Positions 48,134 to 57,744 of a DNA stretch of 64,000 nt are shown here, piece by piece. The stretch is from Escallonia rubra. Taxonomy: Eukaryota; Streptophyta; Magnoliopsida; Escalloniales; Escalloniaceae. Made by a program: the position numbers and the translations under genes. The notes under the pieces are model-generated. The model was not told where the DNA came from and did no database searches. It worked only from the letters and a program-made list of their open reading frames with translations. The first letter of the stretch is position 1; every line of letters starts with the position of its first letter. Where the stretch lies: contig JAVXUO010002045.1 of NCBI GenBank assembly GCA_033065855.1, positions 1 through 64,000 on the forward strand, read 5' to 3'.

Positions 48134-51100
48134 TTGCAAAAAAATAGACTTTAACCCTGGACCAGAAGATCCCTCCGTATTATACGACCAAGCAAACCAT
48201 ATCAGTATGCTCATATGGGATGGTGGAGTAAGATACTTATTTTATCAACTTCCTTATTCTCACGAACATTGTATATCATTTTTCTTTACTTAAATTATAT
48301 TTATTAATTCGCAGGAAAGAGCACTCCTCAACACAATAGAGATATCCGATAATTTCGTTGCCTGGAAATTGAACAAACGACAGAAAAAATTGCTGCATGG
48401 AATTGGGTTTGGGGTTTTCATGCACGGGCAGATCTTTCAACAACTTGATTGGGCCTTGATAGGTGCCCTTGTTGAGAGGTGGAGAAGTGAAACGAATACG
48501 TTTCACTTCCCTTTTGGAGAGATGGCTATTATCCTAGAAGATGTAGGGTTCATCTTTGGGTTACCGGTGACGGGGCGGCCGATAATTGCTCTTCCGTTGG
48601 AATCAACGAATAAGAGAGCCGCTAGGAACTTCTTTACCTCCATACCTGAAGATCAATTTAGCAGTGGTGAAATAAAGTTGAAGTGGTTGGTAGATACCTA
48701 TAGCGTTCTGCCGAAAAACTACATGGATTGGATGCTTGTGCTGTACACAAAGGCTTTCTTGTTGTGGGTGATAGGGGCAATTCTATTCCCAACGACGTCG
48801 AAGAATACGGTCAGCAGCAAATATTTACCGTTGTTGGGTAACCTGCAAGAGGTTGGGGAGTATGCCTGGGGTGCAGCAACTCTTGCGTACCTGTATCGAG
48901 CATTGCACAAGGCAACGAGGCCCGACTCCAAAGCTATATGTGCATGTTTGTCACTGTTGCAGATATATCATATAACTCTTTGTGATTACATTATCGATAT
49001 TTGTTTATTAGTTGGTGGACAATAAATTTTGACGATAATATATATAATTTGTCTTTGTTCTCAGGTGTGGTCTTATGAACACATTGATACCGGCGCACCC
49101 AAGTGTAGGGACAAAACTAATAATGTGTGGCCTCGGTTATGCGTTTGGGAGTACAGCCGGAGGCTGAGCCACTACCCGCGAAGAGATGATCCCCATCACA
49201 ACATTACGCTCTGTCAGGGGGAGCTCCACTCGCTATCTCCGGGCCAAATGCGTTGGGCACCGTACAAGCGTCTTGAACGATGGGTGAATGAGTCATTCGT
49301 CTTCATGCTCTCTGGGTTGCAGCGCACACCCCTGATCCACTTCGAGGTTGCGGAGTGATAGCTGCTAGATTGTGCAATGCGCCATTTCGACTGCCTGCAG
49401 GGCTTGCCAGCAGATGCCCCAGATATGAGGGTTAACAGGAACCCACCGGGTGTCGGACGGTTTGGCAAGGTGAATGCGCATGACTTGTGCGCACAAGAAA
49501 TTGAGGTTTTGAATTCTTGGCAGGACACACTGGTGGCCATTGTGTCCGAGCCTAACCCCGTGATCAGCATTGAGCAGTACAACGAGTAGTACTACCGCAT
49601 CACACGGAAGAGAGTAGCCCCAATAAGGTTTGAACGAGGGCAGAGGTACCACCCTAGGGGTTAGATTGATGATAAGTGGGCATTTGATCTCGTAAATTTC
49701 CCAACATTTGCTTTTAATTGGATTTAATGATTCTTGTTTTACATTCAATCTCGTCTGCTTTGTGGTTATGCTTATTATCTCTTTGGATGTAGGTTAATGC
49801 CTCACTCGCATTCTTCTATAAGCTGAGTGAGCGGCAAGATCTGGTGAATGTCATTGGCATGGAACTTTGCCAACGGGTTGATGCATTGGCCCAAGGCTGC
49901 GGGGATTTTATGCGCCATTATATGGGACCCGCTCCGGGCGTCTCCCCGGGAATGGACTATCCGGGGTGGCAGCCTCCCCATGTGAGCGAGGGATACGGTG
50001 ATCCCTTGGGGCAGACATCGGGGGTGAGCTAGGGGGTTGGTGGTCCCTCCATAGCGGGACAGGCTCAAGCGTCATGGGACGAGTACAGTGTCCCCTCGTT
50101 TGCTTTGCTTCCGGAGTCGTAACTCGTACCCCTCTCTCAGAGTCAAGTCACACAAGACTAGAAATACGCTAACATCAATCTCTCCGAGTCAATGCCCATC
50201 GTCCCGTGGGCAGGACCTTCCGGCCCCCCTAAAGGGCAATATCAGCCGGCCGAAGCCCTGGGAGGGCAATATCCCCCGTTCACCCCCCCCCCGAAAGGGG
50301 ATATCCCCCGGTTGAAGCCCCTGGTGGGCAATATCCCCCGGTCGACCCCTCCAAAGGACAAAATCCCCCGATTGACCCCCCCGCTTATCCCAAGGGGCAT
50401 CCGTTGAAGCCTCTAGGGATGACAAAAGCCCGGGTAATCCACGAGCGTTACTTTAGTACGGCCCCTCGAAACAAAGCTTTATATACTGTCGTTTGCCCGA
50501 ATGGCTTGGATTACACTAGCGAGTGGGGGGAAATGTCCAGCCTAGCTCCAGGGGCTTGGTTGAGCGACACTGTGATCTCTGCCTACGTGGAGATTCTGAG
50601 GGAGCGGAGTCGGGACACCCGGAATGACCATCCGCACATTTTTTTGTTCGATGCGTATTTTCATGGCATTCTCGTATCAGTATGGAAACAGTGGGTCGGA
50701 GGGAGGGGAAGCAAACCTTGAAATAGTGGCAACAGTCTGATGCGCTCCTTGCATTTCTTAATAAGGATAGTCCGGTGAGCGCCCGTGATACGGACGTGTT
50801 CCTAATATCATTTCTAGGTAATAGCCACTGCTACTTGGTTTGCTATGAACCAACTCAGAAGGTCATATCAATCCTCGACAGTCTCCACAAAAATACCCGT
50901 CAAATGCCCGTGAAGCAACTTTGAAAAGCCCAGTTGGATGCAGTGGTAATCTTACGTTTGTTGTTTAATGCTTATTGTAATTTGCGTATTGTAAATGTTA
51001 ACTTGTAGCTTACACCATTTTTTTTATTTTTCCACAGAATGTAGTAGGTGCCATGGTCCACTATCTCTGTGAACTAAAAGTTCCGGTGAGGTCACGGCTC

Positions 51101-51345
51101 CAAGTTCGAGTGAAAGGAGCAGGCCCAAGCAAGCTAATACCTCAGACTGTGGTGTCTTCGTTTGCATGTACATGGACTATATTTCTCGGGGTGAGAGCCT
51201 CTAGGTGGTCGTCTGAAGCGCAGCAGAAGTAGAGGCCTTTAGATATAGATAGCTTGACAGATTTATAGAGGCCGGCCTAGAGCAGTTAGGTTTACTCTAC
51301 ATCCGTCTAAGGACGAGAATCCGGCTCAATGAGGAATTCTTGTAA
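48134..51345 (+). pseudogene. Plant mobile domain (PMD) plus Ulp1-like protease gene of the outer MULE
   Basis: Exon 48134-48227 starts the PMD (FNPGPEDPSVLYDQANH). Exon 48315-48962 holds its core (ALVERWRSETNTFHFPFGEM, DVGFIFGLPVTGRP). Exon 49065-about 49660 continues it (VWSYEHIDTGAP, MRWAPY). Exon 49793 onwards has a Pro/Gly-rich linker with GGQYP/GDIPR repeats. 50404-51345 is a C48/Ulp1 peptidase: LAPGAWLSDTVISAYVEIL, His in GNSHCYLVC (50826-50828), Asp in ILDSL (50877-50879) and Cys in SDCGVFVCMYMDYIS (51148-51150). It is damaged: the second intron begins AT instead of GT, stops lie at 49356-49361, 49587 and near 50922, and a frameshift precedes the catalytic Cys. PMD proteins act in silencing and genome stability; Ulp1-like proteases cleave SUMO-type modifiers. 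One fused product or two adjacent genes are both possible. Confidence 0.8.
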
Positions 51346-51629
51346 ACGAATATTTTTAAAACAACAATTTTATTTTAAATACCAATTTATTCGAAGTTCG
51401 ATTGAGACATGTATTTTTTGTGTTGTGGTGGTTTATTTGTGTGTTGTGAATTTTTGGCCATTTGTGTGTTCTGGATTTATGGCCATTTGTGTGTTCTGGA
51501 TTTTTGGCCCTTATTGAGATAGGTTTGATGGTGGTAAGAAAATATTATGGCGTGGTTTTTTTGCCCTCATTGAGACAGCATGATGGTGGGAAAGAGATTG
51601 AAAGTATGGCTTTGTAGTTACACTGACAT

Positions 51630-52045
51630 AACCGTCCGCTACATTATGTAGCAGACAACCTAACAACCAAAAAAATTCTAAGTGTTGAAATCCTATTTTA
51701 TTGCTGCGTCGTCTGCTGTATATTGTAGCGGACGTCCTAAACAACCAAAAAATCATAAGTGTTGAAGTCCAATATTTCTGCTGCGCTGTCCGCTAGATAG
51801 TGTAGCGGACGTCCTAAACAACCAAAAAAATTTCAAATGTTGAAGTCCAATGTTTCTGTTGCGCCGTCCACTATACAATGTAGCGGACGTCCTAGACAAC
51901 CAAAAAAATCCCAAGTGTTGAAGTCCAATGTTTCTGTTGCGCCGTCCGCTAGATAGTGTAGCGGACGTCCTATACAACCAAAAAATCCTAAGTTTTAAAG
52001 TCCAATGTTTCTGCCGCGCCGCCCTCTAGACTATGTGGCGGACGG
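51630..52045. repeat. Central array of about 77-bp units, each with a TIR-type palindrome
   Basis: Six units are each built from a GTCCGCTA(C/G)A...TGTAGCGGAC palindrome followed by AACCAAAAAA and AGTGTTGAAGTCCAATGTTTCTG. Palindromes lie near 51633, 51709, 51788, 51866, 51942 and 52019. The array lies exactly between the convergent 3' ends of the PMD/Ulp1 gene and the transposase. It yields a repeated open frame on the - strand (51753-51977), probably by chance. Confidence 0.9.
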
Positions 52046-52189
52046 ATAGAAAATCACAAAAAAAAAGAAGATGGTCACAAAAGATTATTACAACAAAATT
52101 ATTTCAAAAAATCCAACTAAAGTCCACTGCATCTTCTTCTTCCTCATCTTCGGCATCATCTTCTTCCTTGTCTTGCAAACCCCTTGAAC

Positions 52190-54421
52190 TTATCCCAGTG
52201 CCTTGTAATAGTTCCGCTTGTCATGGTCGGTCATTTTGTTGCACAGTGCACACCTTCTCAGCTTTTTAGGTTGAGTTGCTTGTTCAATAGAGCTCTTTAT
52301 CCGCGTAGATCTCTCGCGGCCTTTCGTTTGCGATATAATTGGATCCAAAGGCCAGATATCATTGTTGTCTTCTTCAACCGGCTCATCATCTTCTGATCTC
52401 GTTGTAGGCTCAGTGTCATCCGCATTGCTGACTGAAACTAATTCGAACTGGTTGACGATGGGATCTTGCTGCTGAGCTACCTCGAGGAAATGTTTATATT
52501 CGGCCATTGTAGCAACACTCTTTACGGACAAATGGGTAAACATTGTCACCAGATGATTATACCGCAACGTCTCTAATTCTTCAAAGTCAGTACACGGATG
52601 CTCCGGAAAGGCAATGGTACCGTGCAACCTGTTTGCACCTTTCGTCCACCGTGGCAGGACGTATTTATCGGGGATTGTCCTGATATTCTTCTGCGTGAAA
52701 AACCGCAGAATGTGTCTACACAGGATGCCATGGAACTCAAACTTCTTGCAAATACATGTCACCAAATCCGCCAATGTGTCATGGCACACCGTATACATTC
52801 TGCGCAGGTTCTCAGGGACAAGGTCATTCATGAGCGAATAAACCTTGTACTCACGCGTAGACTTTTCTGCTACCTTGTTTATACTGTATCGTCCCGATTT
52901 TCGCAGCTCTACTTGGTATAGCATGAAGATCTCCTTCATATAGACTTTTGTACCGTTCAGCTCCAGCGGGGTCTCAAGCAACCTTCTCATTTGTTTGTAC
53001 GTGCTTGCAAAGTCTGCAGCCCTTTCTTTCACGAATAACGAGGTAATCTCTTTTTGGATGGATGTGACGAAACTCTTCAAATTGGTAGTTGTATCCACAT
53101 AACTATCGAACGTGGCATTCATAGATTCACTCATGCCCGTCGTTTTCATGCCCGTAAGAAAATATCTTCTAGTATAAACGCCAATTCATTGCTCTTTGAG
53201 TTCATACAAGTGTTGGAGCCACTCGTGGTCTTGCAATGAGTAATCCTCAACAAGCTTTTCCCACCTCTCCTCAAATTCATCAATCGTTAACGACTTATTA
53301 ATGCACTTGTCAAAAATCTGTTTAAACTTTGGATACCTTGCATACACGTGATGCAGACGTTCAGGGTATTAGTTGCTTATGTGCCAAGTGCACAAGTTGT
53401 GTCGAGTATCTGGGAAGACGGTAGCAATAGCCTTCTTCATTGCCAAATCTTGATCGGTGATGATAACTTTGGGTGCTTTGTTGTTCATGGCTTCCAGTCA
53501 CGCCCTAAACAACCATACAAAAGAACTCTCGCTCTCGTCCCTTAACAAGGCAAACCCGAACAAGATTTGAGTGATAATGATGATTGACGCACGTGAAAAG
53601 AGCGAACGACATCGAGTACTTGTTGATACGGTATGTGGTGTCAAAAGTCACGACATCCCCAAAATGCTTATAAGCAAGCCTCCAACGACCGTCGACCTAA
53701 AAAATTGTGCTAACTCGATGCTTGTCGTCAAGTTTATAATCGAAGTTAAACTACGGGTCCTCCATCTACATCCGCTTCAATAGGCTCATTGTGGATTGAG
53801 CATCATTGAGGTCATTCGCGGCTCGTCTTTGGGTTCGGACCGCGTTACGAATGTCTGTCGTGTTAAAGTTTAGATTCTGAATTCCCCCAGCCTGTTCAGC
53901 AAGAACATTAATCATGTCGGTAGGTCCTAGCCGCGCATTGCTCATTGTGTGAATCAGGCTCCTTGTGACCTTACCCATCTTCTTGTGTTGATGCATCTAA
54001 CTCACTTTAGAAGGAGTTACTAACGGGTGATTGGGTGCCAATTCTAAGCTAGTAATAAGCCAATGACCTTGCTTGGGTTTTATGGCTTACGAACATCTTG
54101 ACCTGGCAATTCGTGCGCGCAAAGCAGTCCCGTCTTCTCCGCGCATATCCTATTTCGTCATCACTGTCATCATTACCTACGTGTGTCTCGTTTTTGCAGT
54201 GGATGTCCGCCCCTATGACACTTGTATAAGCGAAAGCATATTTTTTTTGTTATGTTGCTTGTTCTTGTAGTCTTTATCCTAATGCCAAAACAAACTCTCA
54301 ATGAATACGCTCGAAAACATTCTTCTGCTTCTTCCAATGTTTGAAATATTCGTCCTAGATACGGATCACTAGCATCTACGGTGTGTTGGAGCTCGACACG
54401 AAATCGGACATTGTAAAACAA
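52190..54421 (-). pseudogene. FAR1-type MULE transposase of the outer MULE
   Basis: On the - strand, 54421-54173 carries the start of the FAR1 DNA-binding domain (GRIFQTLEEAEECFRAYSL ... CFRLYKCHRGG). 53996-53766 carries its linker (DMINVLAEQAGGIQNLNF). 53700-53350 is the DDE region in broken frame, with VVTFDTTYRINKYSM- and VIITDQDLAMKKAI-type blocks. 53149-52190 is an intact 319-codon end with MSESMNATFDSYV, the SWIM finger CICKKFEFHGILCRHIL and a C-terminal CALCNKMTDHDKRNYYKALG zinc knuckle. Several stops and frameshifts occur in 53150-54170. The pair of transposases (this and 43003-45432) are distinct in sequence, so the inner and outer MULEs belong to different lineages. Its 5' end faces the right TIR. 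Confidence 0.85.
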
Positions 54422-54934
54422 GACCTATGTAGAGATAGATTATGCTTAACTATCAAATGGCGTTTCTTGAACATATCGAATCAAAATTAAATTACCTTGA
54501 TGAATAGACCAATTTAGCATGACAAATATACTAAACATAATCTCAAAAGTTCGAATCTAACTATAATAAACATTTTGAAGTTAACAAATCTCAAAAAATT
54601 AGAATTTAAATATAATATTTTTTTTTGAAGTTAACAAATTAATTTCTTGAACATCACAAATTAAAATTACTTTGATGAATAGACTGATAAATCCCAACAA
54701 ACATAAACCCAAAAAATCTATATATCCATCCAAAAAAAAAAAAAAAAATTAAACTTTATAGTTCAATCCATAAAGAAAACTTCACCATTCACAAACTTAC
54801 ATTGTTTGAGTGAAGCTTGAAGCAAGTGTTACTCGAAGCTTGAAGGGAGCTGAAAATGGAAGCAAATGAAGACTAAACAGATGAAAATGCAAAAAGAGCT
54901 GAGATTAGGGAACTTTGGGGTATGGCTGTCAAGT

Positions 54935-55166
54935 CGTCCGCGAGACTGTACGGCGGACGACGAACAATCTGGGGGACAGGATGTGACATGTGTCCAGAAT
55001 TAATTTGACGTGTGTCAGGGAAAAAGTCGTCCGCTACACAGTGTAGCGGACTACTTTTTGACTGACGGTTGTCAGGGTCAAAAAGTCACCCGCTACACAG
55101 TGTAGCGGACGAGGGTGGAGGGGCAATTTGGTAAAAAAATCATGTCCGCTACACTGTGTAGCGGAC
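54935..55166. repeat. Subterminal palindromes, right cluster (four copies)
   Basis: Palindromes of the GTCCGCTACAC family lie at 54935-54959 (divergent centre), 55029-55051, 55089-55110 and 55144-55166. Three correspond by position to the outer three of the left TIR. Confidence 0.9.
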
Positions 55167-55279
55167 GGCTGACATCTTTTGAAAAAAAAAAGATCTGGGT
55201 CGTCCATCCTTTCAGGATGGACGGCCAGATCGCGTTTGCAACTTCTTTTATTTTACTAGCGCTATCAACAGATCAGCTC
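54960..55279 (-). repeat. Right TIR of the outer MULE
   Basis: It is the inverted match to 38775-39070. It carries an extra block of about 30 bp absent from the left TIR, which makes a further hairpin at 55191-55232 (arms around GTCCATCCT and AGGATGGAC). Confidence 0.85.
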
Positions 55280-56034
55280 CCTATATATATATATAAACAC
55301 AGAGAAAACATGTAACAATTGCAAAATTATTAACCATGCGTAGTACGACCTAATGCAAATCAAAAGACCAAATTTGTATGTATATCATACATTATATAAA
55401 AAACCGTACAAATGAGTGCATAAATTGTTGAAAAAAAGAATGACACCTTGTATGAAAATTGAAAAAGGATGTAAAGAGTAATAAAAAGAAAAAAAGACTA
55501 AACCCATTAATCACACCCTCGTTGTCCACCGACCACCCACTGACCTCCCACCTTGCCAAGCCCAGACACCAACCACACACATACCGGCCTCCATGTCAAC
55601 AGCCACACACCACCGATCACCATGCCGACAACTACCACCCACACCCGCCCTGATGCCAATGGCCATCATCCTCACCATAGATAAGTTCATCTGAACACCA
55701 AGTGGATAAGGCCCCACCACCAACAGATTTGATTTGTGCGGTCTGGTCTTTGTCTATGTTGCATTTTATGTTTATAGGGAAATGCTTTTACATGCTTCCT
55801 TTTAAGAGAGTTTGATGGTTACTTTTGAAAGAGTTGGATGGTTGAACCGCATTAAACTCAAAAATTGACACTAGCATCATGGAATTTCATTAAAAGAACG
55901 AGATCGACTTATTTTCCATCTTGATTTTGAGTTCAAAATTGAGAAAGGTCCAAAAAAGAAAGAGAACAAACGCTAAATGCATTCTTTTTTCCGTCTACAT
56001 TTTTATGCCTTCAAAAAAAAAATCCAAAAGAATA
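55280..56034. other. No recognisable gene
   Basis: A short TA run directly after the MULE end is followed by AT-rich DNA. 55505-55720 is CCACC/CACAC-rich and gives opposing low-complexity frames. Nothing assignable is seen. Confidence 0.45.
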
Positions 56035-56413
56035 CTCCCTCCATCCCTAAAAATCTGATCATATTTTCTTTTTGGGTCGTCCCACAAAAAGTGATCACTT
56101 CCAAATTATGAAATATTCTATAGGTATTTTTACATACTTACCATTTTTATGCTTTTTTTATTCTATTTCTCTCACCACATTTAATTATCTACCAACTCAT
56201 TTTCGAATTCTCTCTCCTAGTCCACAACTTTACACTTTTTTATTCTATTTCTCTCTCCACATTTAACATTCTACCAACCAATTTTCTCTCTCATGGCCCA
56301 CTCCCTTCCCCCTTCTCTCTAAAGGGTTAAATGGGAAAGACACACAATATATAACCTAAATTCTTAATATACGTGCAAAGTAAAATGGATCAATCTTTTA
56401 GGAACAGAGGGAG
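56035..56413. mobile_element. Stowaway-type MITE, second copy
   Basis: The left end CTCCCTCCATCCC and right end GGAACAGAGGGAG are flanked by TA at 56033-56034 and 56414-56415. The interior matches 6076-6445 in the same orientation, with shared GATCATATTTTCTTTTT and ATTCTATTTCTCTCTCCAC-like blocks. Confidence 0.85.
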
Positions 56414-56483
56414 TATAAGCCACGAGAATGTTACTAAACTCCACCTAAGCAATCATGAAAAATGAATCAGTGAAGGACAGGCA

Positions 56484-56511
<28 letters not shown>

Positions 56512-56514
<3 letters not shown>

Positions 56515-57565
56515 TTAATTGCACTGTAAACCCTATGTTTGGCAATGAATTGCAACTAAAACCCCAAAAGTTTAAAACTTGACACACAAGATCCCAAGGT
56601 TTGCCATCTGTTGCAACATCAGGATATCACTAACAGACGTGAGAAAATCCGTTAGTTATCAAGGGTAAGATGGTCAATCCATTAGTTCTTATTAATATGT
56701 TATCTTCTTCTTCAATCCTTGCTCATCCCAGCCCACCACCACCAAACACCAGAGACATACATTCAATAATCACACAATACGTCATCCCACTATACATCAA
56801 TAGCTTGAATAAAAAAATTCATTCACATTGTAGCACTTTTCCGTACCACGAACATCCAAAATCATAACCAGGGGATAATGCTGGTTTGATTATGATGGTG
56901 GCTTCAGATCTGAGCAGATCTACAGTTGTTGGTGGGTCTTGTGGCGGCGGCTGGATGGTCCTCTGAAATGATGTTAATGGGTTCATGGTGGTGATACGGT
57001 GGCTGATTAGGATGGAGTTAGGGTCTTTGGGCTTTACAACGGCCAGTGATGGTGGTGCTATGGGGGTGATACGATGGTGGTAGTGGTGGTAGATCAAGGA
57101 CGACAGCGTTGGTGGGTTGATGCAACCGATGGATTTGGCAGTGGTTGGGTGTCGTCTGAAATGGTGTTGGTGGGTTGATGACGATGATACAGTGTGAGTG
57201 GGTGGGTGGGATGGAGTTAGGTTGCGGCAGAAGGAGGAGCAGCCAGCGGCGCTTGGGGATGGAGAAGAAAGAAAGGAAAAAGAAAAGAAAAGAAAAGTTA
57301 AAAAGAAAGAAATAAATCATAATGACACATGTTTCAATCTGGGTCGTCGAAGTTGGTTGAGATATGACTTATGCTGAAATAATATTAAGAATGACCTGAA
57401 AAGACAAAAGTATCCTTGAAAAGTAACGGAATCGTTGACTCCCGTTAGTGATATCCTGATATTGCAACAGATAGCAAACCTTGGGGTCTTGTGTGTCGAG
57501 TTTTAAATTTTGGGGTTTTGGTTGTAATTCTTTGCCAAACATAGGGTTTACAGTGCAATTAAGCC
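56512..57565. mobile_element. Non-autonomous long-TIR element inside a TA microsatellite
   Basis: The ends GGCTTAATTGCACTGTAAAC and the inverse at the right continue as inverted repeats for about 170 bp (CCCTATGTTTGGCAA, GACACACAAGA, ATATCACTAACAG). TA runs flank both sides (56484-56511 and 57566-57583). The core is GGTGGTGAT/CCACC-rich and non-coding. Long TIRs fit a Mutator-like non-autonomous element. The flanking TA prevents reading the target duplication. Confidence 0.75.
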
Positions 57566-57744
57566 TATATATATATATATATAATCGCCGTCGTTGTTCA
57601 AGCCACATGCTGTTTTAGAGAGAGAGAGAGTTCACAGACAAAAAAACAAAAACCCTGTGCCTGAATCTCTCTCTCTCTTCACCTTTCAGTTGGTGACCTG
57701 CAGCCGCTAATATTTTATCTTCATAAATTCATGAATATGCTCAG
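57566..57744 (+). promoter_or_regulatory. Core promoter and 5' leader exon of the phospholipase gene (inferred)
   Basis: A TATATA run (57566-57583) is followed about 30-40 bases later by an AGAGAGAG-rich and CTCTCTCT-rich leader ending ATGCTCAG/GTACAC, a good donor at 57745. A matching acceptor (GTGGCAG) ends at 60302, just before the coding exon. This would be a 2.6-kb intron in the 5' UTR; transcript data are needed. Confidence 0.45.

Larger units (their letters stand above)
38775..55279. mobile_element. Giant composite Mutator-like element (outer MULE)
   Basis: The ends are inverted copies: GAGCTGATTCGTTGATAGCG at the left, and the inverse of GAGCTGATCTGTTGATAGCG at the right. The inverted similarity continues for about 300 bp. 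The flanks are TA microsatellites on both sides, so a 9-bp duplication cannot be read unambiguously. The content is a PMD/Ulp1-like gene (48134-51345, +), a central palindrome array (51630-52045), a FAR1-type MULE transposase (52190-54421, -), and a nested second MULE (39482-47794). Without the nested element it would be about 8 kb. Both own genes run inwards from the TIRs and converge, like mudrA and mudrB of maize MuDR. Confidence 0.75.

Noticed and set aside
48134..49660. Host MAIN/MAIL-type PMD gene
   Set aside because: It lies inside MULE TIRs, is followed by an Ulp1-like domain and has several stops, so a transposon gene is the better reading.
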